Positions 29,780 through 38,263 of a DNA stretch of 64,000 nucleotides are shown piece by piece. The notes under the pieces were generated by a model that was given only the letters and a program-made list of their open reading frames with translations, was not told where the DNA came from and ran no database searches. The DNA comes from Flagellimonas abyssi (lineage in GTDB: Bacteria > Bacteroidota > Bacteroidia > Flavobacteriales > Flavobacteriaceae). The position numbers and the translations under genes are program-made. Position 1 is the first letter of the stretch. The number at the start of each line of letters is the position of its first letter. Location: contig NZ_JAHZSV010000002.1 of the NCBI RefSeq assembly GCF_019457905.1, positions 1 to 64,000 of the forward strand, in the 5' to 3' direction.

Positions 29780-31420
29780 TTAAATGGTCCTACCTGTATT
29801 GATTACGTTGATTCCGTTAAATCTTGATGTGGAACTACCATGTGAAACGGCACTTACCTGGGACGGCTGTCCTTTGCCATCAAAGAAAGAACCGAACAAT
29901 CTGTAGTCGTCCTTATCACATATTTTAGCACAGGAATTCCAGAATTCTTGGGTATTGGATTGATAGGCCACATCCTCTAGCATGCCCACAATCTCACCAT
30001 TCTTTATTTCATAAAACAAGGTTCCCCCAAATTGGAAGTTGTAACGTTGTTGGTCAATGGAGTAAGAACCTCGACCCAAGATGTAGATTCCTTTTTCCAC
30101 ATCTTTGATCATATCCTGCAAGGAATATTTTTCCTTCCCAGGCTCCAATGAAACGTTTGGCATTCGTTGGAACTGCACATCTTCCCAACTTTGGGCATAG
30201 CAGCATCCGTGCGATTCGTTTTGGTCGATCATATGAACTTGATCTCGGATGGCTTGGTAATTCACCAAGGTTCCGTTTCTGATCAGATCCCATTTCTTGG
30301 TTTTTACGCCTTCATCATCATAACCAACGGCACCTAAAGAACCTTCTTGGGTTTTATCGGCTACAATGTTCACGATATCGCTACCGTAGTTAAAGTCCTT
30401 GGACTCCCATTTGTCCAATGTGGCAAAACTGGTTCCTGCGTAGTTGGCCTCGTAACCCAATACACGGTCCAATTCCAATGGGTGCCCCACAGACTCGTGG
30501 ATAGTTAATCCAAGATGGTTGGGTTCCAGTACCAAATCATATTTACCGGCCTCTACGGATTTTGCGGATAGCTTTTCCTTGGCCTGTTTTGCGGCCATGG
30601 TAGCATCTTCAACAATATCGTAGCTTCTATTGTATAGTTTGATACCTTCCGGACCTTGAAGTTTTTCAGATTCCAGACCGTCCATATATTCGTAGCCCAT
30701 GCCCATTGGAGCACTCAAGGCCTGACGGCTTCTGAACTTACCTTCTGCACGATCGATTGCGGTAACATTAAAGGTCGGCCAAATTCGATGCACGTCCTGA
30801 TCAATGTAAGAACCGTCGGTAGAGGCAAAATACTTTTGTTCGTTCACCATAAAAAGGGCGGAATTCACAAAATTGGCGCCATTTTCCATAGCGGCAGCGT
30901 TTGCACTCAAAAGCAAATCTACTTTTTCGGAGATAGGCACTTCTTTAAAGTCCTTTTTTATTGGTGTTTTCCAAGATACCTCTCCATGTCCTTGAACCGG
31001 TGCCAGAACAACGGGTTCTTTTTGAATCTTTGAGTTGGCCTTGGCAATGGAAACCGCATGTTGTGTAGCCTTTTTGATTCCATCCTCGGTCACATCATTG
31101 GTGGATGAAAAACCCCATGTACCATTGGCGATAACACGGATTCCAATACCAAATGATTCAGTATTCACCACATTTTGGACTTTATCCTCACGGGTAAAAA
31201 CATACTGGTTCAGATATCTTCCAATTCTGGCATCTGCATAGGTGGCCCCCATGGACTTTGCCGTATTCAGGGCGACATCCGCCATTTTCTTTTTAAGGAC
31301 GGTGTCCATACCTGGTTCGAGCAATGCCTCCGCAGGGATGTCATTTCCCAGAAGAAGCGAGGGCATCATCATAGCCCCTGCACCCATACCAGCGTACTGT
31401 ACAAAATCTCTTCTTTTCAT
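29780..31420 (-). CDS. tldD: TldD-type metallopeptidase with Tat signal
   Basis: A 546-aa protein, longer than E. coli TldD (~480 aa) by an N-terminal extension. The extension begins MKRRDFVQYAG followed by a hydrophobic stretch and SLLLGND: a twin-arginine (Tat) signal pattern. The catalytic zinc motif HExxH appears as LTIHESVGHPLELDR, about residue 307. The C-terminal region includes TLFYEIKNGEIVGMLEDVAYQSN and GSSTSRFNGINVINTGR, as in the family. The gene is followed 27 nt later by tldE. The Tat signal predicts a periplasmic or membrane-anchored protease; in Bacteroidota this form is common, whereas in E. coli the complex is cytosolic. Promoter not evident. Confidence 0.94.
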   Translation of the reverse strand: MKRRDFVQYAGMGAGAMMMPSLLLGNDIPAEALLEPGMDTVLKKKMADVALNTAKSMGATYADARIGRYLNQYVFTREDKVQNVVNTESFGIGIRVIANGTWGFSSTNDVTEDGIKKATQHAVSIAKANSKIQKEPVVLAPVQGHGEVSWKTPIKKDFKEVPISEKVDLLLSANAAAMENGANFVNSALFMVNEQKYFASTDGSYIDQDVHRIWPTFNVTAIDRAEGKFRSRQALSAPMGMGYEYMDGLESEKLQGPEGIKLYNRSYDIVEDATMAAKQAKEKLSAKSVEAGKYDLVLEPNHLGLTIHESVGHPLELDRVLGYEANYAGTSFATLDKWESKDFNYGSDIVNIVADKTQEGSLGAVGYDDEGVKTKKWDLIRNGTLVNYQAIRDQVHMIDQNESHGCCYAQSWEDVQFQRMPNVSLEPGKEKYSLQDMIKDVEKGIYILGRGSYSIDQQRYNFQFGGTLFYEIKNGEIVGMLEDVAYQSNTQEFWNSCAKICDKDDYRLFGSFFDGKGQPSQVSAVSHGSSTSRFNGINVINTGRTI

Positions 31421-31783
31421 TTTGATTAGTTATTTGATTTATTTTGAGTTATTAATAGGTAAGAACATTTTTTATAAGATGATGGGGTCAAGTCCATGCG
31501 TTTTAAAATTAAACAGCGTACCCGTAGCTTTATGTTAATTTTAACCTAAAATCCTTGAACAACAGTCTACAGGCCCCAAACGACTAACCATTATTACGAA
31601 TACCTTAAAATCTGACATTGTTTATTCATGACTATACAACCAAATGAACAAGCTAGGTACAAGATTCATCTAACAATGGCATTGACCATTGTATCTGTAT
31701 TGATTTTCCATATTTTGTTACAGCACATTCCAAATTGATTAGAATGTTTCGATAATCTTATCTTTGAAACAAACGTGGATTAT
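31421..31783 (+). promoter_or_regulatory. Intergenic region with cls promoter
   Basis: No gene is seen in these 363 bases. TATCTTTG (31759-31766) is a perfect -7 element with TTG at 31735-31737 in the -33 position, giving a start near 31770 and a 14-nt leader to ATG 31784. A half-conserved palindrome near 31683 (TGACCATTGTAT) is not in the right place and is not counted as an operator. The part upstream of tldD has no -7 element I can recognise. Confidence 0.5.
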
Positions 31784-33199
31784 ATGGACCACATGCTCAT
31801 ACCTATCCTCATTGCACTCTACATTCTGGTTGCACTGACCATGGTCGTAAGCTTATTATTAAATGGAGTGAGACCCAGCAAGACCTTGGCTTGGCTGTTG
31901 GCCATCTTTACCATCCCCGTAGCAGGTGTCCTGCTCTATATTCTGTTCGGCAGAAATAGGAGAAGGTCCAAGATGTTTTCCTTGAAAAATCAGTTTAATC
32001 CCATTAAACCATTGGAAAACGCAAATTGTGATCCCCAAATCTCTGACGATAAGCTCAAAATAACCCATTTGATCAACAAGACAACCCATTGCGGCATAAC
32101 TTGCCATAACGATCTAGAGTTGTTGAAGGATGGAAAAATCACCTTTGAAAGCATCTTTGAAGCCATCGAAGGGGCAAAAGAGCACATTCACTTACAATAT
32201 TACATTTTTGAAGATGGCGAACTGGCCGATAAACTTCTAGATGTTTTTGAAAGGAAGGTGGCCAATAACGTTACCATAAGATTACTCTACGATGGTATCG
32301 GCAGTTATTCACTTAGTAAAAAATACCTCAAAAAACTCAAGGATATCGGTGTTGAAACAGCACAATTCCTTCCCTTTAAGTTTGGAAGGTTTCTGGCTTC
32401 ATTAAACTATCGGAACCATAGGAAAATAATCGTGATCGACAATAAAATAGGGTTTACGGGAGGCATCAATATTTCGGACAAGTATCTTAAGGGTGACCAA
32501 GCATTGGGAAAATGGCACGATACCCATTTAAAAATAGAAGGTGAGGCCGTTGACTTTTTGAACCGATTATTTATCACGGACTGGTTTTTGGCCAGTGGCA
32601 AAAAAGTGGATGCTTCCAATTTTAAAATCCATGCGATCCATAAGCGTAAAACTTCACTACAAATTGTACCCAGTGGCCCGGACGACGATTTTGATGTAAT
32701 GGAACAGGTCTATTTTTCTATTATCAATAGCTCTCAAAAATACCTCTACATCGTAAATCCGTACATAATTCCTAACCATGCCATATTGCAGGCACTCATG
32801 ACGGCAGCTTTGAGTGGTGTAGATGTGAGGATTTTAATGTCGACCACCACCGATATCAAATTGGTAGACTGGTGCGTTAGGGCCTATTTTGAGTCATACT
32901 TAAAAGCGGGCATTAAAATATATTTATATGCAGATGGCTTTTTGCACAGTAAGGTGATGTTGTGCGACGATGAGATTGCCAGCATAGGAACGGCAAACTT
33001 GGACAATAGGAGTCTGCAGCAAAATTATGAAGCACAAGTGTTTGTTTATGACAGTGACTTATGCAAAAGAATGAAATCAGATTTTTTAAAGGATTGTGAA
33101 AAATCTTTGATTTTGAACGATTACAACAAATACAAGGAAAGGCCTTGGATTCAAAAATTGATTCAGGGCTTTGCCAAATTATTGAGTCCGCTACTATAA
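31784..33199 (+). CDS. cls: Cardiolipin synthase (phospholipase D type)
   Basis: A 471-aa membrane enzyme that joins two phosphatidylglycerols into cardiolipin and glycerol. Two N-terminal helices (LIPILIALYILVALTMVVSLLL; LAWLLAIFTIPVAGVLLYILFG) precede two PLD domains, each with an HKD motif: HRKIIVIDNKIGFTGG near residue 215 and HSKVMLCDDEIASIGTANLDNRS near residue 390. That double HKD pattern and length fit ClsA. ATG 31784 is chosen over the GTG nine bases earlier. The gene ends overlapping the convergent dehydrogenase gene by 6 bases. Cardiolipin synthesis belongs to stationary-phase/stress membrane remodelling, in keeping with the neighbouring island, though its promoter lacks the island box. 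Confidence 0.95.
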   Translation: MDHMLIPILIALYILVALTMVVSLLLNGVRPSKTLAWLLAIFTIPVAGVLLYILFGRNRRRSKMFSLKNQFNPIKPLENANCDPQISDDKLKITHLINKTTHCGITCHNDLELLKDGKITFESIFEAIEGAKEHIHLQYYIFEDGELADKLLDVFERKVANNVTIRLLYDGIGSYSLSKKYLKKLKDIGVETAQFLPFKFGRFLASLNYRNHRKIIVIDNKIGFTGGINISDKYLKGDQALGKWHDTHLKIEGEAVDFLNRLFITDWFLASGKKVDASNFKIHAIHKRKTSLQIVPSGPDDDFDVMEQVYFSIINSSQKYLYIVNPYIIPNHAILQALMTAALSGVDVRILMSTTTDIKLVDWCVRAYFESYLKAGIKIYLYADGFLHSKVMLCDDEIASIGTANLDNRSLQQNYEAQVFVYDSDLCKRMKSDFLKDCEKSLILNDYNKYKERPWIQKLIQGFAKLLSPLL

Positions 33200-34201
33200 G
33201 GTCACCGTTTCAAAACCCAGTTCATTTTTACAGATTTTCCCTTCTTCCCAACAGTCCAAATTATACATTGTGGTCTCGGCAATCCTCAACAAGGCCTCTT
33301 TGGTGGCAAATGCTTGGTGTGGGGTTAGAATCACGTTGGGCATTTCTATTAGTTGCTTTAGGAGGTCATCGGTAATGCCCGTTTTTCTGTTATTCTTATA
33401 GAAAACACCTCTTTCATGCTCGTATACATCGGTGGCGTACCCTCCAAGGTGTCCTCCTTTCAGCACCTCAACAAGGTCTTCTGTTTTTACAATGCCACCG
33501 CGCGCCGTATTGATCAACAGCGCTCCTTCCTTCATGGCCAAGAACATGGGTTCATGTAGTATATGGTGGGTTTCGTAGTTCAACGGTACATTGATGGTGA
33601 TAATGTCTGACAGTCTGCACAATTTCTCCAAAGGAAGGTATTCCAAATCATAATGGTTTTCCAGATAAGGATTACGATGCAGGTCATGTGCCACAACTTT
33701 GCATCCAAAGGCATGGAATATTTTCACTAAAATAGAGCCGATTCTACCCGTTCCAAAAATACCGACTGTTTTTCCGTTGAGGTCGAACCCCATTAAATTG
33801 TCCAATGTAAAATCGTATTGTTTTACTTGGGCATTTGCCTGAATCAACTTCCGATTCAGTGCCAATGTCAAGGCTATGGTATGTTCAGCAATGGCGTGGG
33901 GGGAATATTCCGGCGCATAGGCTACTTTTAGCCCTATACGTTTGGCAGATTTCACACCTATGTTGTTATAGCCCGTTGATCGTAGCGTAATGTACTTGAC
34001 GCCAAGGTCGTGCAGTATTTCCAGTACTACCAGACTTGCATCATCGTTCGAGAAAATACAAACGGCATCGTAACCTGCGGCCATTACCGCCGTTGTGGAA
34101 TCCAAGGCCTCGGGCACAAACACCATTTTGTGCTTACCCGCGTTCAATTTCTCCAAGTTTTTTATCTCAAAATCCTTGGCACTGAAAACCAATACTTTCA
34201 T
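33194..34201 (-). CDS. ldhA: D-2-hydroxyacid dehydrogenase, D-lactate dehydrogenase-like
   Basis: A 335-aa NAD-dependent dehydrogenase. It has the Rossmann motif GIFGTGRIGS (about residues 153-162), the substrate arginine region NTARGGI, the segment YEHERGVFYKN typical of the D-lactate dehydrogenase (LdhA) branch, and the catalytic histidine in TPHQAFATKEAL. LdhA-type enzymes reduce pyruvate to D-lactate to regenerate NAD+ under low oxygen. It is the second gene of a leftward pair, 18 nt after the hypothetical at 34220-34663, driven by the boxed promoter at 34717-34759. Substrate beyond the family is inferred; other small 2-ketoacids are possible. Confidence 0.9.
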   Translation of the reverse strand: MKVLVFSAKDFEIKNLEKLNAGKHKMVFVPEALDSTTAVMAAGYDAVCIFSNDDASLVVLEILHDLGVKYITLRSTGYNNIGVKSAKRIGLKVAYAPEYSPHAIAEHTIALTLALNRKLIQANAQVKQYDFTLDNLMGFDLNGKTVGIFGTGRIGSILVKIFHAFGCKVVAHDLHRNPYLENHYDLEYLPLEKLCRLSDIITINVPLNYETHHILHEPMFLAMKEGALLINTARGGIVKTEDLVEVLKGGHLGGYATDVYEHERGVFYKNNRKTGITDDLLKQLIEMPNVILTPHQAFATKEALLRIAETTMYNLDCWEEGKICKNELGFETVTL

Positions 34202-34219
34202 ACGTGTTCTTCATTCAAT

Positions 34220-34663
34220 TTAATTCAACAATCTTTTTTGTTTTCTGTGCTTGATCACTTTTGATATGATATCGAACATGAGGTTCTTGGTATGCCTGTA
34301 CTTCATAAAGTAATCGGACACATCCATGGACAAATCGTTGTGGGTATCCAGATAGGCTGCTTCCATTTTTTCTTGATTGATATCATCTACCATGATCTGG
34401 AGCTGATTTTCATGCAATTGCACCCTTTTGAACAAGTCCACCAAATCCTTTTCGGATTGGTTCAAGGATTGCACCAAGGGCTGTACACTTTTGAACATGT
34501 CCGAATCTATAATGTCCAATGTATAATCCTTCACCATGGTATTCAGAAATTTTTGCTCATCTCTGGCAAATTTCAATTCAGAAAACCACTTTTTTGATTC
34601 CTCGTGCAACTCCTCTGCACTGAACCATTCTTTAAGCCTCCTTTTGTTTGATTTTGTTTCCAT
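34220..34663 (-). CDS. Small helical protein of unknown function, stress island
   Basis: A 147-aa, highly charged, probably all-helical cytoplasmic protein with no signal peptide; I do not recognise the family. It starts METKSNKRRLKEWFSAEELHEESKKWF and ends with a basic KVIKHRKQKRLLN tail. ATG 34663 is chosen over the codon at 34693 as it better fits the leader: the boxed promoter predicts a start near 34713, 50 nt upstream. It is followed 18 nt later by the ldhA-like gene, so is co-transcribed with it. Heptad-like hydrophobic spacing (for example MFKSVQPLVQSLNQSEKDLVDLF) suggests a coiled coil or helical bundle, perhaps a hemerythrin-like bundle without its histidines, which is speculation. 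Confidence 0.7.
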   Translation of the reverse strand: METKSNKRRLKEWFSAEELHEESKKWFSELKFARDEQKFLNTMVKDYTLDIIDSDMFKSVQPLVQSLNQSEKDLVDLFKRVQLHENQLQIMVDDINQEKMEAAYLDTHNDLSMDVSDYFMKYRHTKNLMFDIISKVIKHRKQKRLLN

Positions 34664-34716
34664 AACGGTAATTTGTACATAGTTACATGTCATGTATCGC
34701 CTAATTCAAGGTCAAT

Positions 34717-34759
34717 CAAAAATAGACCACAATCATTTGATGTATAATGATTTAAATCA
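34717..34759 (-). promoter_or_regulatory. FNR/Crp-like box plus -7 element, small protein/ldhA promoter
   Basis: Perfect palindrome ATGATTTAAATCAT with core TGATTTAAATCA (34748-34759), then 23 bp, then TATTTTTG (34717-34724), a perfect TAnnTTTG on the minus strand. Predicted start near 34713. Confidence 0.72.
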
Positions 34760-34772
34760 TATCAAGCGATAA

Positions 34773-35201
34773 TTATCTGGATTCTTGCTTTCGACCGCTC
34801 TTCCCAAAGGATTCTTTTACCAATGCCTTTATCTGGTTCTCGGTCATACTGTCCGCAGTCTCTTTCTTCTTTACTTTTTCGGCTACACGGGAATGCCTTG
34901 TTTTTAGGGCGTCCAAAAACTTATCCGGTGTTTCGGCAGGGCCAAAAATGACTATTTCGTCGGCATCTGAAACTTGCTCGGCTATCTCTTCAAAGTATTT
35001 TTTTAATTGGTGTTTCTCCCTTTCAAGATATTTTCTGTCCTGTACCACATCCTGTGGACCCCATTTTGTTTTGGAACGCGCACCTCCTTTGGGGTTAAAA
35101 AAGTCAAGTTCCGAGGAAATATTAAAAAAACTTTCCTTGTCATTGTTAAGGACCACTCCTTTGGCTTCTTGCTTATCCATCCATATTCCTACTTGTTTCA
35201 T
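34773..35201 (-). CDS. Small protein of unknown function, possibly eRF1/host-attachment-like
   Basis: A 142-aa protein with a beta strand KQVGIWMDKQEAKGVVL at the start, helix-rich middle (LEREKHQLKKYFEEIAEQV) and strand DEIVIFGPAE followed by TPDKFLDALKTRHSRVAEKV. This strand-helix order resembles the small eRF1-domain-like/host-attachment proteins found beside universal stress genes, but I cannot confirm it. ATG 35201 gives the family-like N-terminus; ATG 35237 in the same frame is the alternative, 35 nt after the predicted start. It has its own copy of the regulatory box and lies between the ldhA pair and the first universal stress gene. A role in stress or translation quality control is only an inference from neighbours. 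Confidence 0.65.
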   Translation of the reverse strand: MKQVGIWMDKQEAKGVVLNNDKESFFNISSELDFFNPKGGARSKTKWGPQDVVQDRKYLEREKHQLKKYFEEIAEQVSDADEIVIFGPAETPDKFLDALKTRHSRVAEKVKKKETADSMTENQIKALVKESFGKSGRKQESR

Positions 35202-35275
35202 ACCATCATCTTTTTTAATTATAATTCCTTTTAACATGGGTGTTCTTCTCCCCTAACCAGTATATCGGTTTTGCT

Positions 35276-35318
35276 AGAAAATACATGGATTCATACTTCT
35301 CTGCAATGATTTATATCA
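35276..35318 (-). promoter_or_regulatory. FNR/Crp-like box plus weak -7 element
   Basis: Palindrome TGATTTATATCA (35307-35318), 23 bp, then TATTTTCT (35276-35283), 6 of 8 matching TAnnTTTG. Predicted start near 35272. Confidence 0.55.
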
Positions 35319-35338
35319 CTTGATGGAGACTATTTTAC

Positions 35339-36181
35339 TCAAGTAGTGTATGGGAGTACCATAAAAGGCACTTTACTGTACAGACCTATTTTTTTGATGA
35401 CGGGATCCAAAAAAAGACGCTCCAAAAATGAATGTTTGTTCTTTACCATGACCAGCAATTCAACTGGGTGTTCTTCCTGAAAGGCATTGATGGCCGGTAT
35501 CAGTTCTTGGTCGGGCAGGTCGTAGAATTCATGGTTATGTTCCAACAGTTTTCCTTCCAATCGTACTTTTTGGTTTACTTGTCCTTCATCAAGTCCTTCT
35601 GGTGAGGAAATGTGCAATATATGTAGCTTGGAATGCTCTAGCTTGGAGAATTTGAGCAGAAAATCCAGGTGGGCTTTTTGGTAATCCACTTCATAATCGG
35701 TAGGGAACAAGATGTTTCTTGGTGGTTCATACTCAAAATCGTTTGGAATGACCAAAACAGGTACTGCAGATTTTTGGATTACCTGAACCGTATTGGAGCC
35801 AAAGAGAATTTCCATAGCACCTGTGGCTCCTTGTGTTCCCATCACAATAAAATCGATACCTTCCTTATGGGAAATGGAATCCATCTCTTCTGCCAGTGTG
35901 TTAAAAGCGGCATGGGACACAAAAGTATGCTTGGCGGGATTGGACAGGGGCTTGATTGTTTTTATGGTATCTTCCAGAGCTTCCTCTGCACTATTTCTTT
36001 GAACATCCGGTAATCCCAACTGTCCAGGGCTGCCCAGTGTATAATCAACTCGGTAAATGGGCGGTGTGTAGGTATGCACCAAATAAAACCTGCAGGTATG
36101 ATCTTGCAATAACTTTAAGGCATAAGCAATGGCATGGAACGCATTTTTAGAAAAATCGGTGGGCAATACTACTTTGATCAT
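35339..36181 (-). CDS. Universal stress protein, two-domain
   Basis: A 280-aa tandem UspA protein. The first domain starts IKVVLPTDFSKNAFHAIAYAL and contains the ATP-binding loop VMGTQGATGAMEILFGSNT (the G-x2-G-x9-G-(S/T) pattern). The second starts PRNILFPTDYEVDYQKAHLDFLL and ends in a divergent loop (ERLFLDPVIKKIGLYSKVPFMVLPY) without the glycine motif, so probably only domain 1 binds ATP. UspA proteins form dimers and help survival under starvation, hypoxia or oxidative stress. ATG 36181 lies 29 nt after the predicted transcription start of the boxed promoter. It is the first of three such proteins in this island. Confidence 0.93.
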   Translation of the reverse strand: MIKVVLPTDFSKNAFHAIAYALKLLQDHTCRFYLVHTYTPPIYRVDYTLGSPGQLGLPDVQRNSAEEALEDTIKTIKPLSNPAKHTFVSHAAFNTLAEEMDSISHKEGIDFIVMGTQGATGAMEILFGSNTVQVIQKSAVPVLVIPNDFEYEPPRNILFPTDYEVDYQKAHLDFLLKFSKLEHSKLHILHISSPEGLDEGQVNQKVRLEGKLLEHNHEFYDLPDQELIPAINAFQEEHPVELLVMVKNKHSFLERLFLDPVIKKIGLYSKVPFMVLPYTT

Positions 36182-36212
36182 TACTCAGACTATTTTAAAA
36201 CCCTAATTATAT

Positions 36213-36255
36213 CAAAGTTACACAAGCTTTCCCAGTCATGGTATGATTTGCATCA
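36213..36255 (-). promoter_or_regulatory. FNR/Crp-like box plus -7 element, usp promoter 1
   Basis: Palindrome TGATTTGCATCA (36244-36255), 23 bp, then TAACTTTG (36213-36220), a perfect TAnnTTTG on the minus strand. Predicted start near 36209. Confidence 0.72.
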
Positions 36256-36293
36256 CATGGTTTCAAAAAATCGGAAGGATAATCTTCCAAACC

Positions 36294-37127
36294 TTATTCG
36301 TGTATCACATAGAAGGGTATTTTTGTATGAAAACTGATTTGTTCCACGATGGAATCGAACAAAACCTGCTGTATAAAATTGATATTCTTGGCCACCATGA
36401 ACATCATATCAATTTCCCGGCTTTCCACAAAACATTGAATGGCAGACTTCACTTTTTTGTTGGTAATGGTGTGAAAGCTATGACCCTCTTGGAGAGTTTC
36501 CTTTACAAAGTCCAAAAGATATTCTTTATTGTTCTTTTGTTCCTCGGTCAGGTGGTCGCCCTCCTGTATTGCATGCAAAATACGAAATTGCGACTTGCCC
36601 AGCCTCACCATTTCCATCATGGGTCGAAGGATTTTTAAAGAATAGAAAATGTTCAAGTCTGTGGGAAAGGCAATTTCCCTGGGTTTGGACAATTCAACAT
36701 CCTCGGGAACCACTAGGGTATTGCATTGAACCTTGGTGATAACATCTCCAGTATGGGTTCCCACTACCTTTTCCTTGATTCCCGATGCTCCCTTGGTCCC
36801 CATCACAATAAGGTCGATATTGTTTTCCTGTAGATGCTTTTTGATGGTGGAAATAAAAAACCCATATTCGTGCAAAGGGAAAAAGAAATGATTGGCCTCC
36901 AAACTGTGCGCCCTAGTTTCCTTGACCAGATCGGCCAATTCCTTTTTGGTGCTTTCGGTGACCTTATCGGTTTTCGGGTAAAGACCGGCATCGTTTTTAG
37001 TATCTAGGAGCGTACCAACATGGAGCAAATAAAAGTTGCATTCCAAAGAGCTGAACAGCATCTGTGCATACTTGAGTGCCCTGATGGAGTTCTGGGAAAA
37101 GTCGGTCGGTACCAGAATATTCTTCAT
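36294..37127 (-). CDS. Universal stress protein, two-domain
   Basis: A 277-aa tandem UspA protein beginning MKNILVPTDFSQNSIRALKYAQML. The ATP-loop of domain 1 is present in variant form (VMGTKGASGIKEKVVGTHTGDVI); domain 2 begins PREIAFPTDLNIFYSLKIL and is degenerate at its end (QQVLFDSIVEQISFHTKIPFYVIHE). The frame is open upstream to 37190, but the boxed promoter predicts a transcript start near 37144 and the family begins at the MKNILVP Met, so 37127 is chosen. It is closest in arrangement to the neighbouring protein at 35339-36181 and probably arose by gene duplication, with considerable divergence. Confidence 0.93.
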   Translation of the reverse strand: MKNILVPTDFSQNSIRALKYAQMLFSSLECNFYLLHVGTLLDTKNDAGLYPKTDKVTESTKKELADLVKETRAHSLEANHFFFPLHEYGFFISTIKKHLQENNIDLIVMGTKGASGIKEKVVGTHTGDVITKVQCNTLVVPEDVELSKPREIAFPTDLNIFYSLKILRPMMEMVRLGKSQFRILHAIQEGDHLTEEQKNNKEYLLDFVKETLQEGHSFHTITNKKVKSAIQCFVESREIDMMFMVAKNINFIQQVLFDSIVEQISFHTKIPFYVIHE

Positions 37128-37147
37128 TATGTCATAAATTGTGGGCA

Positions 37148-37189
37148 CAAGTTTATCATTCACAAAAAAATAAGGAATGATAAATATCA
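37148..37189 (-). promoter_or_regulatory. FNR/Crp-like box plus -7 element, usp promoter 2
   Basis: Palindrome TGATAAATATCA (37178-37189), 22 bp, then TAAACTTG (37148-37155), 7 of 8 matching TAnnTTTG. This is the one site with 22 instead of 23 bp. Predicted start near 37144. Confidence 0.65.
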
Positions 37190-37216
37190 CTTACACTATT
37201 TATGGCATTGATTTAA

Positions 37217-38263
37217 TTAATGTACCTGCTCCAGAGCCTCTTTGTCGAGTACCAAAATGTTTCTATTTTCGATGGCAATAAGTCCTTCTTGTTTAAAATC
37301 CGACAACGTTCGTATTAAACTCTCCGTTGCAATGCCGGCAACGCCTGCCAAGTCGCTTCGCGTAATTTTTAAGGCCTGTTGCTTATCCCTGTTTATTGCT
37401 TTGGAAAACAGCAAAAGCGTTTGCGCCGTTTTTTTTCTCACCGAACTGTATGCCATTTGCAACAACTGCTTTTTTATTTCTGTGAGGTTGCCCGCAATAA
37501 CATCCATCAATTCCAGAGAAATGCTTTTATTGTCCTCTAAAATGGCCTTGACTTTTTCTTTGGATATACCCGCAAGTTCCACATCATCGATGGCAATGGC
37601 ATATTCCTGATATGGCAAATGGTCGGTCAATGAAGTAAACCCCAGAAAATCGTCCTCGGCGTATATGGAGGTAATCAATTCCTTTCCTTCTTCATCCAGA
37701 CTACAACTTTTGACGACGCCTTTTAGGATAAGGAATACCATGTTTGAATGGTCTCCGCTGTTATAGATGACCTCGTCTTTTTTAAAGGAGAGCTGTTCTC
37801 CATGATCATCAAAGAAGTTTTTCAGTTCGTTCAAGGTACGTATCTCATCCTCCCTTACTTGTTCTGGTCGTTCTTTGAGCAAGGTATCCATTTGTTTTGC
37901 CTTCTCTAAGCGGCACTCAATGGCAGACAAAAGTTCCTCTTCTTCAAATGGTTTTGTCAAATAATCATCGGCACCAAGGTTCATGCCCCTTCTCACATCC
38001 TGTTTTTCGGTTTTGGCAGAAACAAAAATAAACGGGATATGGCGTGTGCTTTTGTCTGATGATAATTCTTCCAAGACCCCATATCCGTCCAGTTCGGGCA
38101 TCATAATATCGCAAAGCACCAAATCGGGAAGTTCCTTTTTTGCCATATCCACAGCTATTCTTCCATTTGATGCCGAACACACATTAAAACCGGACAATTC
38201 CAACAATTCTGCTACATTTTCGCGTAGCGAGGTGTCATCTTCAACCAGTAATATTTTTTTCAT
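37217..38263 (-). CDS. Response regulator fused to Crp/FNR-type DNA-binding module (REC-cNMP-HTH)
   Basis: A 348-aa fusion. Residues 1-120 are a receiver domain with acidic pair ED9D10, phospho-acceptor D52 (VLCDIMMPELDG), S82 and K104 (YLTKPF). Residues 145-270 form a cyclic-nucleotide-binding-like barrel (FKKDEVIYNSGDHSNMVFLILKGVVKS), without the arginine of the cAMP pocket and without the Fe-S cysteines of FNR. Residues 280-345 are a Crp-type winged helix with recognition helix IATESLIRTLSDF, where E314 and R318 keep the four-residue spacing of the E and R by which FNR and CRP read the TGA half-site. It is therefore probably switched by phosphorylation. It follows the histidine kinase with a 23-nt overlap. 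I infer that it binds the TGAY-N4-RTCA boxes of this window, including that of its own operon. Confidence 0.93.
   Translation of the reverse strand: MKKILLVEDDTSLRENVAELLELSGFNVCSASNGRIAVDMAKKELPDLVLCDIMMPELDGYGVLEELSSDKSTRHIPFIFVSAKTEKQDVRRGMNLGADDYLTKPFEEEELLSAIECRLEKAKQMDTLLKERPEQVREDEIRTLNELKNFFDDHGEQLSFKKDEVIYNSGDHSNMVFLILKGVVKSCSLDEEGKELITSIYAEDDFLGFTSLTDHLPYQEYAIAIDDVELAGISKEKVKAILEDNKSISLELMDVIAGNLTEIKKQLLQMAYSSVRKKTAQTLLLFSKAINRDKQQALKITRSDLAGVAGIATESLIRTLSDFKQEGLIAIENRNILVLDKEALEQVH

Noticed and set aside
31480-31490. TGATGGGGTCA upstream of tldD/cls
   Set aside because: The half-sites are one base too close (N5 instead of N6 between TGA and TCA), and no -7 element lies at 23 bp.
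31683-31694. TGACCATTGTAT as a cls operator
   Set aside because: Only one half-site fits, and the perfect cls -7 element at 31759 is not at the regulon spacing from it.
37217-38263. FNR oxygen sensor (Fe-S)
   Set aside because: No N-terminal cysteine cluster is present; the sensor part is a receiver domain.
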